Source: Antarcticimicrobium sp.
GTDB taxonomy: Bacteria; Pseudomonadota; Alphaproteobacteria; Rhodobacterales; Rhodobacteraceae
Assembly (NCBI RefSeq): GCF_029212575.1
Contig: NZ_JARGPK010000090.1
Location: 1-55,266, forward strand
Direction of reading: 5' to 3'
DNA: 55,266 nt
Shown here: piece by piece, positions 20,019 to 28,621 of the stretch
Layout of the letters: every line of letters starts with the position of its first letter
Position numbering within the stretch: position 1 is the stretch's first letter
The notes under the pieces: model-generated
Database searches by the model: none
Told to the model about the DNA's origin: nothing
Seen by the model: the letters and a program-made list of their open reading frames with translations, nothing else
Translations under genes and position numbers: made by a program

Positions 20019-20642
20019 TCAGGCCGCCCCTTCCAGCGCCGCTTTTGCCTTTTCCTCGTATTCCATCACCGGCACGGCGCCGGCCCGCTCGGTCACCCGC
20101 GCGACCCAGTCGCGCACCGCCGCGTTGTCCGGCGTCAGTTGCGGGGCCCATTGAAACGCCGAGGCCATGATCAGGTCGGCGATGGTGAACCTTTCCCCCA
20201 TCAGGAAGGGGGCGTCGCCCAGCCCCGCCTCGATCTGCGCGCCGACCTCGGTCAGCGAGCGGAAGGCGGTTGCGAAGGCCGGATGCGTCGCGCCGGAAAA
20301 GGCACAGACCATCGCCGGTTCCACCACCCCGCCGTAATAGCACATCCATGACAGGAAGGCACCGCGCCCCGGCTGCCCCGGCGCGATGCCCAGCGGATGG
20401 CCGTGAAGCTCGTCGAGATAGAGCATGATGGCGTTCGATTCCCGGATCGCCTCGCCGTCGTCTGCGATCAGGAAGGGCACCTTGCCCTCGGGGTGCGGGT
20501 TGGCCGCGTCATGCTGGCCGGAGCCGTCCTGGCGGCGCACCACGACCGGGCGCACATCGACCGCGTCGAGACGGTCCGTCAGCATCAGCTGGGTGATGAT
20601 CCGCGTCGAGCGGCTGAGGGGGGAATGATAAAGGGTCGGCAT
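20019..20642 (-). CDS. Glutathione S-transferase family protein
   Basis: The 207-residue product has the GST architecture: a thioredoxin-like N-terminal domain starting MPTLYHSPLSRSTRI, where the Ser/Arg region takes the place of the catalytic residue, VPFLI (the cis-proline), ESNAIMLYL (the glutathione gamma-glutamyl contact), and a helical C-terminal domain with ERFTIADL. Substrate unknown. The ATG at 20642 was chosen from the conserved N-terminus; the open frame extends 66 codons upstream across the divergent promoter region and is not credible there. It is divergent from a YafY-type regulator, which probably controls it through the dyad at 20690-20714. Confidence 0.87.
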   Translation of the reverse strand: MPTLYHSPLSRSTRIITQLMLTDRLDAVDVRPVVVRRQDGSGQHDAANPHPEGKVPFLIADDGEAIRESNAIMLYLDELHGHPLGIAPGQPGRGAFLSWMCYYGGVVEPAMVCAFSGATHPAFATAFRSLTEVGAQIEAGLGDAPFLMGERFTIADLIMASAFQWAPQLTPDNAAVRDWVARVTERAGAVPVMEYEEKAKAALEGAA

Positions 20643-20689
20643 CCGAAGGACCTTTGCTATTGGTTTCGATGATCCGGGTATGCCATGAT

Positions 20690-20714
20690 CCTCCTGACAG
20701 TTTCCGTCATGAGG
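20690..20714. promoter_or_regulatory. Operator-like dyad between GST and the YafY-type regulator
   Basis: CCTCCTGAC (20690-20698) and GTCATGAGG (20706-20714) are inverted with 8 of 9 positions matching, separated by 7 bases; the core is TGAC-N7-GTCA. It is 48 bases from the GST start and 20 from the regulator start, so one bound protein could control both genes. Confidence 0.5.
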
Positions 20715-20733
20715 GATGAGGCAGGATCGCGCC

Positions 20734-21441
20734 ATGGCCAAGACCGACCGCCTGTTCCGCCTGCTGCACCTGATCCGGGGGTTGACGCCGCCGGTCACCG
20801 CCGCGCGGCTAGCCGCGGCGATGGAGGTGTCGGAGCGCACGATCTACCGCGATATCGACGCGCTGCGCGCCGCCGGCGCCCGCATCGATGGCGAGGCCGG
20901 GCTCGGCTATACCATGACCGAGGACCCGGCCCTGCCGCCGCAGACCTTCACTCAGCTGGAGATCGAGGCGCTGGTGCTGGGTCTGTCCGAGGTGCAGGCA
21001 CGCGGCGACGCGGCGCTGGGGGACGCGGCGGCGGATGCGCTGACCAAGATCACCGCCACCCTGCCCGAGCGCCAGCAGCGCCAGGCGGTGCAGGCGATCA
21101 CCCTTGTTCACCGGTTCGCACAGCCCCACGCCGCCGCCGTCGACATGACGCTGCTGCGCGAGGCGAGCTGGGCCGAGGAGGCGCTGGAGATCACCTATCG
21201 CGACAACGCCGGCGCGATAAGCACGCGGTGCATCTACCCGCTGGCGCTGGCCTATCTGGACAGTGTGGTGATGCTGCTGGGGTGGTGCTGCCTGCGGCAG
21301 GATTTCCGCCAGTTCAAGGTGGGTTCGATCCTCGCGGCCCGGCGCAGCGGCGACAGCTTCCGGCCAAACCGGGTGCCGCTGCTGCGGCAGTTCGCGGCCC
21401 GGCTGCAGGCGCGCCGTCAGGAGCTGGCGCAGGGCGATTGA
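20734..21441 (+). CDS. YafY-type HTH/WYL transcriptional regulator
   Basis: The 235-residue product has an N-terminal DeoR/HTH_11-like winged helix (residues about 3-58: TDRLFRLLHLIRGL, then VTAARLAAAMEVSERTIYRDIDALRAAGARI) and a C-terminal WYL-type ligand-sensing region (about 135-235) with ITYRDNAG, YPLALAYLDSVVMLLGWC and the arginine-containing FRQFKVGSI. The ATG at 20734 begins the conserved MAKTDRLFRLL; an in-frame start six codons earlier is less likely. The family usually regulates the divergently transcribed neighbour, here a GST gene. The effector is unknown. Confidence 0.85.
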   Translation: MAKTDRLFRLLHLIRGLTPPVTAARLAAAMEVSERTIYRDIDALRAAGARIDGEAGLGYTMTEDPALPPQTFTQLEIEALVLGLSEVQARGDAALGDAAADALTKITATLPERQQRQAVQAITLVHRFAQPHAAAVDMTLLREASWAEEALEITYRDNAGAISTRCIYPLALAYLDSVVMLLGWCCLRQDFRQFKVGSILAARRSGDSFRPNRVPLLRQFAARLQARRQELAQGD

Positions 21442-21482
21442 TGCGGTGATCGCGCACTTTGGCGAGGACGGGAAAGGGCGCC

Positions 21483-22028
21483 CTACTCCGCCTTCGCCGC
21501 CTCTTTCAGCACCGGGCGCAGCCGGTTTTCGATCACCCGTTGGGTGACCGGCCCGGCAAAGCGCATCAGGATGGTGCCCTCGCCGTCGATCACATAGGTC
21601 TCGGGCACCCCGTAGACGCCCCAGTTCAGCGCCATGCGGCCCTGTGCATCGGCGCCGAGCGCGGCATAGGGATCGCCGAGGTCATCAAGGAACTTGCGGC
21701 CGTTCTCGGGCTTGTCCTTGTAGTTAACGCCGAGGATCGTGATCCCCTCTTCGGTCAGCGCGGTCAGGTTGGGATGCTCGACCCGGCAGGGCGCGCACCA
21801 GCTGGCCCAGAAGTTGACCAGCTTGACCTTTCCGTCGCGCAGGGCGGCATCATCGAACCCGTCGCGGCCCGGAAACCCGGTCAGCTGTACCGGCGGCGCC
21901 TGCTGTCCGACCAGCGCCGAGGGCAGTTCCTGGGGATTCTCGCGGAACATGCCGACGGCGGCCAGCGCCACGAAACCGGCAAAGATCACCGGCGGGATGA
22001 TCATCAGCGGCGAAATCTTCCTAGCCAT
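21483..22028 (-). CDS. ccmG: Thiol:disulfide interchange protein CcmG/DsbE
   Basis: CcmG keeps apocytochrome c cysteines reduced in the periplasm so heme can be attached. The 181-residue product has an N-terminal membrane anchor (about residues 8-27) and a thioredoxin fold with the active site WCAPC at 77-81 (Cys78, Cys81) and GVYGVPETYVID with the cis-proline and the CcmG-type acidic active-site environment. The start at 22028 overlaps the end of ccmD by 8 bases, confirming the operon. Last gene of the ccmABCDG group here; ccmE, ccmF and ccmH are not in this window. Confidence 0.93.
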   Translation of the reverse strand: MARKISPLMIIPPVIFAGFVALAAVGMFRENPQELPSALVGQQAPPVQLTGFPGRDGFDDAALRDGKVKLVNFWASWCAPCRVEHPNLTALTEEGITILGVNYKDKPENGRKFLDDLGDPYAALGADAQGRMALNWGVYGVPETYVIDGEGTILMRFAGPVTQRVIENRLRPVLKEAAKAE

Positions 22029-22179
22029 CGCGGCGCATCCTTTGTTCCATGTCCTGCATATCGCGGCGCAACCTGCGGCCGCGCCACAGGCTGAGCGCCA
22101 CCAGCGCCGCCAGCAACAGGATCGAGGCCGCATAGGCCGAAAGAACCGTGTCGGCGTATTTCCCCAGGTCCGGCATCAT
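22021..22179 (-). CDS. ccmD: Heme exporter protein CcmD
   Basis: CcmD is a tiny single-span membrane protein that helps release holo-CcmE from CcmABC. The 52-residue product begins MMPDLGKYADTVLSAYAAS, has one hydrophobic helix at about 14-32 and ends in a charged Arg-rich tail, as is typical. Its ATG overlaps the ccmC stop (ATGA), and its stop overlaps the ccmG start. A second ATG one codon later is equally possible. Confidence 0.9.
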   Translation of the reverse strand: MMPDLGKYADTVLSAYAASILLLAALVALSLWRGRRLRRDMQDMEQRMRRDG

Positions 22180-22928
22180 GCCCCTGCCCTCTCTCTTGCT
22201 TGCAGCGCCCGGATCCGGCGGGCGCGGATTTCCGTCCCGGTGCGGTAAAACACCAGCGCGATGAACAACAGCACGAAGCCCGCGATGCAGACCAGCAGCG
22301 GCAGATAGAAAACGTCGGCGACGTTCTCTTCCGCGTCCATGCTCAGCGAGGCGCCCTGGTGCAGCCCCTGGTTCCAGAAGTTCACCGCGTAACGGCTGAG
22401 AAGTGCGAAGACCGAGCCGACAAGGCAGAGCACCCCGGTCAGGTCGGCGGCGGTATCGGGATCCTCGATCGCCTCCCACAGGGCGATGTAGCCCAGGTAG
22501 AACAGGAACAGGATCAGGAACGAGGTCAGCCGCGGATCCCAGGCCCACCAGGTGCCCCACATCGGCTGGCCCCAGATCGCGCCGGTGACCAGCGCGATCA
22601 CCGTCATCACCGCCCCCACCGGCCCGGCGGCGCGGGCGGCCAGCGCGCTGACGTGGTGGCGGCGCACCAGCCAGATCAGCGAGGCGACCAGCATCATCAT
22701 CCAGGCGTTGATCGCCATCAGCGCCGAGGGCACGTGCAGGTAGATGATCTTGACCGTCGATCCCTGGCGGTAATCGTCAGGGGTGAAGAAAAAACCCCAG
22801 ACCAGCCCCGTCACCAGACAGATCAGCGCCGCGGTCCACAAAAACGGCATCAGCCGTTCCGTGGTGGCCAGGAACTTCCTTGGGTTGGCATAGGACCAGA
22901 GCGAGCTGTTCATTGCGGGCTGCGTCAT
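22176..22928 (-). CDS. ccmC: Heme exporter protein CcmC
   Basis: CcmC is the heme-handling membrane protein that loads heme onto CcmE. The 250-residue product has six predicted helices and the diagnostic tryptophan-rich motif WWAWDPRLTS at 127-136, with flanking periplasmic histidines His65 (YLHVPSA) and His190 (NQGLHQ) that bind heme axially. It lies 45 bases after ccmB and overlaps ccmD. Confidence 0.96.
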   Translation of the reverse strand: MTQPAMNSSLWSYANPRKFLATTERLMPFLWTAALICLVTGLVWGFFFTPDDYRQGSTVKIIYLHVPSALMAINAWMMMLVASLIWLVRRHHVSALAARAAGPVGAVMTVIALVTGAIWGQPMWGTWWAWDPRLTSFLILFLFYLGYIALWEAIEDPDTAADLTGVLCLVGSVFALLSRYAVNFWNQGLHQGASLSMDAEENVADVFYLPLLVCIAGFVLLFIALVFYRTGTEIRARRIRALQARERAGA

Positions 22929-22973
22929 GGCGGTTATCTAGCCCCTCCTCCGGGCGATCACAATTCACAAAGC

Positions 22974-23630
22974 CTAGCGCAGATTGACGCGCAGGACCGC
23001 GGCGCTGGCAAAGGGCAGCAACGCCAGGGCGCCGGCGCTGATCCCCACCAGCATCAGCAGCGGAGTGGCGGTATCCATGCCCACCGCGCCGCGCCGCGCC
23101 ACCTCGGCGCCAAAGATCAGCGTCGGCACGTAGAGCGGCAGCACCAGCAGCGACAACAGCAAGCCGCCGCGTTTCAACCCGACGGTCAGCGCCGCGCCGA
23201 AGGTGCCGATCACGCTAAGCGCCGGGGTGCCAGCGGCCAGCGAAATGACCAGCCAGAGATACCCCGGCCCGGGCAGGTTCAACAGCACCCCCAGCGCCGG
23301 GGCGGCCAGCACCAGTGGCAATCCGGTGGTGATCCAATGCGCCAGCGCCTTGATGGTGACGACGGCCTCCAGCGGCAGCGGTGCGGTGGCCAGCAGATCG
23401 AGCGAGCCATCCTCCCAGTCCAGCGCCAGCAGCCGGTCCAGCGACAGCAGGCAGGCCAGCAGCGCCCCCAGCCACAGCACGCCGGGCGCGATGCTGGCCA
23501 GCAGCGCGGGTTGCGGCCCCACCGCCAGCGGCACCATCACGGTGACGATCAGGAAAAACGCAAGGCCGAGGCCAAAGCCGCCGCCTGCGCGGACCGCCAG
23601 GCGCAGATCCCGCAGCAGCAGCGCGATCAC
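22974..23630 (-). CDS. ccmB: Heme exporter protein CcmB
   Basis: CcmB is the membrane subunit of the CcmAB ABC transporter, whose ATP hydrolysis releases holo-CcmE. The 218-residue product has about six membrane helices, an N-terminal RDLRLAVR and the [17 protein letters not shown] segment typical of CcmB. The start is GTG at 23630, overlapping the ccmA stop (GTGA), a tight translational coupling. Confidence 0.95.
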   Translation of the reverse strand: MIALLLRDLRLAVRAGGGFGLGLAFFLIVTVMVPLAVGPQPALLASIAPGVLWLGALLACLLSLDRLLALDWEDGSLDLLATAPLPLEAVVTIKALAHWITTGLPLVLAAPALGVLLNLPGPGYLWLVISLAAGTPALSVIGTFGAALTVGLKRGGLLLSLLVLPLYVPTLIFGAEVARRGAVGMDTATPLLMLVGISAGALALLPFASAAVLRVNLR

Positions 23631-24250
23631 CCGAAGGCCTCGTCGAAGGCATCGGCCCCGGCGGCTTGCGCCAGGTCGGCCCGGAACGGGGAAACGTCCA
23701 GCACCTCGGCCTCGAGCCCGAGGTCGATATGGGTGGCGATCAGCGCGCTGCCGCCCCAGGCCAGGTGCGCCCGGATGGCATCGGCGAACATGGCGACCGC
23801 GCGGGTATCGAGCGAGACGGTCGGTTCGTCCAGCACCCAGACCGGGCGGCCCGTCACCAGCAGCCGTGCCAGCCCCAGACGCCGTTTTTGCCCGGCCGAG
23901 AGGCTGCCCGCCGGACGGCCGGAAAGCCCAGTCAGGTCAAAGGCCTCCAGCGCCGGTTGGATACCCCCGGCCCCGAACACCCGCGCCCAGAACCGCAGGT
24001 TCTCGGCCACGCTGAGGGTCGGCTTGATACCGTCGGCATGGGCGGCATAGGCGATGCGATCCTCCGCCCCCGTGACCCGGCCCGAAACCGGCGGTTGCAG
24101 CCCGGCGATGGTTCTGAGCAGGGTCGTCTTGCCGATCCCGTTCGGGCCGCGCAGGATCAGCGCGTGCCCGGGTTCCAGCACGAAGCCCAGCCCGGCCAGA
24201 ACCGGCACGCCGCCACGGGCGATGGTCAGATCGGAAACGGTCAAATCCAT
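23627..24250 (-). CDS. ccmA: Heme exporter ATP-binding protein CcmA
   Basis: The 207-residue product is the small ABC ATPase of cytochrome c maturation. Walker A is GPNGIGKTT at 35-43, the signature is [15 protein letters not shown], and Walker B is [13 protein letters not shown]. The CcmA-like Ile after GPNG and its short length separate it from other ABC ATPases. First gene of the ccmABCDG run. The 69-base gap upstream has no clear terminator, so readthrough from the Mth938/TauE/Sec genes on the same strand is possible. Confidence 0.95.
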   Translation of the reverse strand: MDLTVSDLTIARGGVPVLAGLGFVLEPGHALILRGPNGIGKTTLLRTIAGLQPPVSGRVTGAEDRIAYAAHADGIKPTLSVAENLRFWARVFGAGGIQPALEAFDLTGLSGRPAGSLSAGQKRRLGLARLLVTGRPVWVLDEPTVSLDTRAVAMFADAIRAHLAWGGSALIATHIDLGLEAEVLDVSPFRADLAQAAGADAFDEAFG

Positions 24251-24319
24251 GCCGTCCCGCTTACCTCATTGCGCGGGTTGGAAAAAGGCGCATTCCGCCA
24301 CAGGGGCACCGCCCCCCGC

Positions 24320-24673
24320 TCACACCGGCAGCAGCGCCAGGGCGACGCGGCGACCTTCGGACAGGAGCACGTTGTAGGTGCGGCAGGCGGCCGGCGAGGC
24401 CATCGCCTCGACCCCGATACCGGCCTCTTCCAACGCGCCGCGTAGGGGCGCGGGGATGTGGGCGGTCTCGGCCCCGGTGCCCAGAAACAGCACGTCGATA
24501 CTGCCCGCCAGCGCCAGCAGCGGCGCCGGATCCTCCAACCCCGTCCAGAGCCGCGTTCCGCCCGCACCGGTCAGCACCGGCCCTTGGTACACCTGCCCGC
24601 CGATCCGGAAAAACCCGGGGCCATAGCCCTCGACCGGGGCGGCATCATTGTAGACAACTTCGTTCAGACGCAT
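24320..24673 (-). CDS. Mth938-like (DUF498/NDUFAF3-type) protein
   Basis: The 117-residue product matches the Mth938 domain family, related to the mitochondrial complex I assembly factor NDUFAF3. Segments are YGPGFFRIGGQVYQGPVL at the start, VLFLGTGAE (family LVIGTG) in the middle and MASPAACRTYNVLLSEGRRV at the end. It lies 3 bases from the TauE gene and downstream of yajC-secDF; that linkage recurs in alphaproteobacteria. Function in bacteria is not established. Confidence 0.85.
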   Translation of the reverse strand: MRLNEVVYNDAAPVEGYGPGFFRIGGQVYQGPVLTGAGGTRLWTGLEDPAPLLALAGSIDVLFLGTGAETAHIPAPLRGALEEAGIGVEAMASPAACRTYNVLLSEGRRVALALLPV

Positions 24674-24676
24674 TTC

Positions 24677-25399
24677 CTACCCCCAGACCGGCAAGCCGGA
24701 CAATGCCGAGACCGCGATGATCGTATAGGCCACCGCGCGATAGACCCGGTCCAACCCGGGACGGAAGATCGCGGCGCCGGCAAGGTTGCCCAACAGGTTC
24801 GGCACCGCCAGCGACAGCCCCAGCAACACCGGCACCAGAACCAGCCTGTCCTGAACCGCGAGCAGACCCAGCAGCACGATATCGAAGAAAAACAGATAGG
24901 ACATGATCGAGGCGCGGACAACCGGCACCGGGTTCGGGCTGGCCATGTAGAGCAGGATCACCGGCGGCCCCGGCATCGCTGCCAGCCCGCCGAGAAAGCC
25001 CGCAAGCCCTCCGGTGCCCATAACCATGCGCGGGCCAAGCGTGCCCCGGTAGCGCAGCCCGCCGATCAGGCAGGCCAGCATGCCCAGCGACAGCAGCGAC
25101 ACGCCGGTACGGAACAGGTCCGGCGCGATCATGCTCAGCGCCCAGAGCCCCAGCGGCAGCACCAGCAGGGTCGCCCCGATCAGCCGCGCCAGATCGCCCC
25201 GATCGGAGCGGCGCAGCGCGGCGGGAATGTTCGGGATCGGTCCCAGCAGGTCCATCGCCGAGATCGTGATCAGAGCCCAGAGCGGCGGCAGCACCTGGGC
25301 GGCCACCGGCACGAAGACAAGGCCGGCGCCGAACCCGGCAAAGCCGCGCACCATGCCCGCCACGAAACCCGCCAGCGCCAGCCAGCCCAGCCCCGGCAT
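24677..25399 (-). CDS. TauE/SafE-family sulfite/organosulfur exporter-like permease
   Basis: The 240-residue product has seven to eight membrane helices and the family repeat GFVAGMVRGFAGFGAGLVFVP near its start, mirrored by GGLAGFLGGLAAMPGPPVILLYM in the second half. TauE/SafE proteins export sulfite, sulfoacetate and related anions; the actual substrate here is unknown. The ATG at 25399 lies 22 bases after the secF stop. The frame stays open further upstream inside secF, but that extension is shadow. Co-directional with secF and the Mth938-like gene. Confidence 0.85.
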   Translation of the reverse strand: MPGLGWLALAGFVAGMVRGFAGFGAGLVFVPVAAQVLPPLWALITISAMDLLGPIPNIPAALRRSDRGDLARLIGATLLVLPLGLWALSMIAPDLFRTGVSLLSLGMLACLIGGLRYRGTLGPRMVMGTGGLAGFLGGLAAMPGPPVILLYMASPNPVPVVRASIMSYLFFFDIVLLGLLAVQDRLVLVPVLLGLSLAVPNLLGNLAGAAIFRPGLDRVYRAVAYTIIAVSALSGLPVWG

Positions 25400-25421
25400 T
25401 GCCAGGGCCGAGACAAGCGCG

Positions 25422-26393
25422 TCAGGCGTCCACGTTGGCAAACTGGTTCCCGGTCTTCTTCGGGTCGGGCTTGGACCAGTCACGCTTGACGCCAAGGAAC
25501 AGCAGGATCGCCGAGGCAACGAAGACCGAGGAATAGGTGCCCACGATCACGCCCCAGATCATCGCGAAGACAAAGCCGCGGATCACGTCGCCGCCCAGCA
25601 CGAAGAGCGAGATCAGCGCCAGCAGCGTGGTGACCGAGGTCATCAGCGTCCGGCTGAGGGTCTCGTTGATCGAGAGGTTCATCACCTCTTTCAGCGGTTT
25701 CTGCTTGTATTTGCGCAGGTTCTCGCGAACCCGGTCGAACACCACCACAGTATCGTTCAGCGAATAGCCCACGATGGTCAGCAGCGCGGCGATGATGGCC
25801 AGGTCGAACTTGATCTGGACCTCGGAAAAGATGCCAATGGTCAGAACCACGTCATGGATCAGCGCGATCACCGCCCCCAGCGCGAACTGCCATTCGAAGC
25901 GAAGCCAGATGTAGATCAGCACCGCCCCGATGGCCAGGGCCACCGCCATGGCGGCGGTCTGGATCAGCTCGCCCGAGACCTTCGGGCCGACCGACTCGAC
26001 CGATACGAACGCGATCTCGGGTATCACCTCCTGCAACGCGGCCTCGACACTCTCGATCATCTCGGCGGTGGCGGCCTCTTCGTCCTGCTGCGCCTCGATG
26101 CGGATCATGGCGACGTTCTGATCCGGGCCGAAGGTGGGATCGAAGACCTCGGTGATGGTCACGTCCCCCAGCCCCAGCGCGCCGATGGCATCGCGGTAGA
26201 CGCCGATGTCCACCGCCTGGGCGCTCTCGGTGCGGATCGTGGTGCCGCCGCGAAAGTCGATGCCGTAGCTCAGCCCCTGGATCAGGAACGAGGTGAAGGC
26301 CACAATCACCATGACGGCGGAGATGCCCAGCCATAGCTTCCAACGGCTGAAGAAATCGAACGCGGTTTGCTTGGGGACCAGTCGCAGTCGCAT
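25422..26393 (-). CDS. secF: Protein translocase subunit SecF
   Basis: SecF with SecD uses the proton gradient to pull secreted proteins across the inner membrane. The 323-residue product has an N-terminal helix, the periplasmic FRGGTTIRTES segment (family FxGGT), and five C-terminal helices with GYSLNDTVVVFDRVREN and NETLSRTLMTS, the SecF signature motifs. It starts one base after the secD stop, in the canonical yajC-secD-secF operon. Confidence 0.96.
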   Translation of the reverse strand: MRLRLVPKQTAFDFFSRWKLWLGISAVMVIVAFTSFLIQGLSYGIDFRGGTTIRTESAQAVDIGVYRDAIGALGLGDVTITEVFDPTFGPDQNVAMIRIEAQQDEEAATAEMIESVEAALQEVIPEIAFVSVESVGPKVSGELIQTAAMAVALAIGAVLIYIWLRFEWQFALGAVIALIHDVVLTIGIFSEVQIKFDLAIIAALLTIVGYSLNDTVVVFDRVRENLRKYKQKPLKEVMNLSINETLSRTLMTSVTTLLALISLFVLGGDVIRGFVFAMIWGVIVGTYSSVFVASAILLFLGVKRDWSKPDPKKTGNQFANVDA

Positions 26394-26394
26394 C

Positions 26395-28056
26395 TTATAC
26401 CTCGATCGTTTTCGGGCGCCGGTGTTCGAACCAGATGACGATGATCAGGCGCGTGACGTAGATCGCCGTGAAGACCGAAGTGAGAATCCCCAGGCCCAGG
26501 GTGATGGCAAACCCGCGCACCGGGCCGGAACCGATGGCGAACAGGATCACCGCAGTGATGAAGGTGGTGATATTGGCGTCGAGGATCGCGCTGAGCGCCT
26601 TTTCGTATCCCAGTTCGATGGCGCGGCTGGGCCCCTTGGCGGTCAGCAGCTCCTCTCGGATCCGTTCGAAGATCAGCACGTTGGCATCCACCGCCATGCC
26701 GACGGTGAGCACGATGCCGGCGATCCCCGGCAGGGTCAGCGTGGCCCCGATCAGCGACAGCAGCCCGAAGATCAGCGTGATGTTCAGGATCAGCGCGATA
26801 TTGGCGAAAAGGCCGAACAGCCCGTAGCTGAGCGCCATGAACACCAGCACCGCCACGAAGGCGACCCCGGTGGCCACCTTGCCGGCCTCGATGCTGTCGG
26901 CGCCCAGTTCCGGGCCGATGGTGCGCTCTTCGAGGAAATCCAGCCCCGCCGGTAGCGCACCGGCGCGCAGCAGCACCGCGAGGTTGGTGCTCTCCTCGAC
27001 GGTGAAGCGGCCTGTGATGATGCCCGAGCCGCCGGGGATGTGGCTCTGGATCACCGGCGCGCTGATCACCTCGCCGTCGAGAACGATGGCGAAGGGAGAG
27101 CCGATGTTGTCGCGGGTGTAATCGCCGAACTTGCGCGCGCCGGAGGTGTTGAAGCGGAAGCTGACCGCCGGGCGCCCGTTCTGGTCGAAACTGGGCTGGG
27201 CATCGACCAGCTCCTCGCCGGTGACGACGGGGGCGATCTCGACCGTGTAGTAGACCCCCTCCTCGTCGATCGCGGGCAGGATCTTGTTGCCGACACCGGG
27301 GTTGGCATCGGCGTCGCCGCCGCGCCCGACCACCGGGTGGAAGGTCAGCTGCGCGGTGGTGCCGATGATCGTCTTGAGCTCCGCCGCGCTGCCGATGCCG
27401 GGCACCTGGATCAGGATGCGGTCGCTGCCCTGGCGCTGGATCGTGGGTTCGCGGGTGCCGACCTCGTCGATGCGGCGACGGACGATCTCCAGCGCCTGTT
27501 TCACGGTGCGGTCGTCGGAGGCGAGTTTTTCGGCGTCCGACAGGGTGACGACGATCACGCCGTCGTCGCCGCGAACCGCGATATCGGTCGAGCCGACGCC
27601 GCTAAGCGATTGAATAGGCCGGGCTAATCCGCGCACCACCTCGAGCGCACGGGCCATGTTCTCGGGCTGGCTGATGCGGATGCGCAATTCGTCCGGGGCC
27701 GAGGGCTGCAGGCGGATGGTGCCGATGGTGGCGCGTTCCGGGCGCAGGGCGTCGCGGATCTCGGGCCACATCGCCTGCATCCGGCTTTCATAGACGTCGC
27801 CGACCTTGACCTCGGCCAGCAGATGCGCGCCGCCGCGCAGGTCGAGCCCGAGGTTGACCAGCGAGGACGGAAGGAACGAGGGCCATTGGCCGGCCTGCGC
27901 CTGAGACTCCGGCGTGGTCAGCCCGGCCTCGATCGCGGCGCGGGCGTCGTTCGACTGCTCCACCCGGGTATAGAAGGCATTCGGCAGGGCGAGGAACAGA
28001 CCCAGCGCGCAGAGCAGCCAGATCAGCACCCGTTTCCAAAGATCGAATTGCAGCAT
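26395..28056 (-). CDS. secD: Protein translocase subunit SecD
   Basis: The 553-residue product is a full-length SecD. It has one N-terminal helix, a large periplasmic region beginning LGLDLRGGAHLLAEV (the DLRGG motif), the P1 head with RRRIDEVGTREPTIQRQGSDRILIQVPG, and five C-terminal helices with GIAGIVLTVGMAVDANVLIFERIREEL, which carries the conserved TM4 Asp used in proton transfer. It lies 34 bases after yajC. Confidence 0.97.
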   Translation of the reverse strand: MLQFDLWKRVLIWLLCALGLFLALPNAFYTRVEQSNDARAAIEAGLTTPESQAQAGQWPSFLPSSLVNLGLDLRGGAHLLAEVKVGDVYESRMQAMWPEIRDALRPERATIGTIRLQPSAPDELRIRISQPENMARALEVVRGLARPIQSLSGVGSTDIAVRGDDGVIVVTLSDAEKLASDDRTVKQALEIVRRRIDEVGTREPTIQRQGSDRILIQVPGIGSAAELKTIIGTTAQLTFHPVVGRGGDADANPGVGNKILPAIDEEGVYYTVEIAPVVTGEELVDAQPSFDQNGRPAVSFRFNTSGARKFGDYTRDNIGSPFAIVLDGEVISAPVIQSHIPGGSGIITGRFTVEESTNLAVLLRAGALPAGLDFLEERTIGPELGADSIEAGKVATGVAFVAVLVFMALSYGLFGLFANIALILNITLIFGLLSLIGATLTLPGIAGIVLTVGMAVDANVLIFERIREELLTAKGPSRAIELGYEKALSAILDANITTFITAVILFAIGSGPVRGFAITLGLGILTSVFTAIYVTRLIIVIWFEHRRPKTIEV

Positions 28057-28090
28057 TGCCCAGCCTTTTCAGTGGGTTAGATGGTTTGGC

Positions 28091-28375
28091 TCAGCTCGCC
28101 GGCTCGGTCTTGCTGGTGACCTGGGCGATGGTCGACTTGACCACGCGGACCTTGACGCCCTCGGCCAGCTCGACCTCGACCTCGTTGTCGTCCTTGACCT
28201 TGGTCACCTTGCCGATCAGCCCGCCCTGGGTGACCACCTGGTCGCCGCGACGTACCGCCGAGACCATGGCCTGGTGGTCCTTGACCTTTTTCTGCTGGGG
28301 ACGGATCAGCAGAAAATACATGATCGCGAAGATCAGGATGAGCGGGAGAAACTGGCCGATTGCGCCTATGTCCAT
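28091..28375 (-). CDS. yajC: Preprotein translocase subunit YajC
   Basis: The 94-residue product has one N-terminal membrane helix (about 7-25, LPLILIFAIMYFLLIRPQQKK) and the YajC domain with VRRGDQVVTQGGLIGKV. YajC associates with SecDF. It heads the yajC-secD-secF operon; the 246-base upstream region, shared with the divergent pentapeptide gene, is G-rich and repetitive. Confidence 0.95.
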   Translation of the reverse strand: MDIGAIGQFLPLILIFAIMYFLLIRPQQKKVKDHQAMVSAVRRGDQVVTQGGLIGKVTKVKDDNEVEVELAEGVKVRVVKSTIAQVTSKTEPAS

Positions 28376-28464
28376 GCGGGGAATCCTTTGGTCTGCTATG
28401 GCGGGGCGGCCCCGCGGGTTGGCCGGAACCTATGCGGTGCCCCGCGGGTTTGCAAGGCGGCGAA

Positions 28465-28554
28465 TTGGGGAGTTTCGGGGGCGTTTCGTACGGGTTTCGG
28501 CGGGGTGTTCGGGGCGGTTCGGGTGGATTGGGGAGTTTGGGGGTGATTTTGTAC
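28465..28554. repeat. G-rich imperfect direct repeat upstream of the pentapeptide gene
   Basis: TTGGGGAGTTTC-GGGGG...TTTCGTACG at 28465-28492 recurs, slightly diverged, at 28528-28554 (63-base period). The whole stretch 28440-28590 on the plus strand is almost devoid of C-runs and full of GGGG tracts separated by TTT, so it could form G-quadruplexes. It fills the divergent gap between yajC and the pentapeptide gene. CCCCGCGGGTT also occurs twice at about 28411-28450. Confidence 0.55.
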
Positions 28555-28621
28555 GATCCGGTTGGATTTGGGGGCGGTTTCGCGTCATGGTGGTTAAGAA
28601 ATCCCTGAAAACGCGCCTGAC

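Noticed and set aside
21442-21490. A terminator between the YafY-type regulator and ccmG
   Set aside because: AGGGCGCCCT is palindromic but only 10 bases, overlaps the ccmG stop region and has no T-run.
22200-24050. A 616-codon plus-strand open frame across ccmC-ccmB-ccmA
   Set aside because: It runs opposite three well-supported ccm genes and is Gln/Arg/Pro-rich without motifs.
24677-25399. TauE-like gene and Mth938-like gene as part of the cytochrome c maturation system
   Set aside because: They share direction with ccm genes but are closer to secF; no functional link is visible from sequence.
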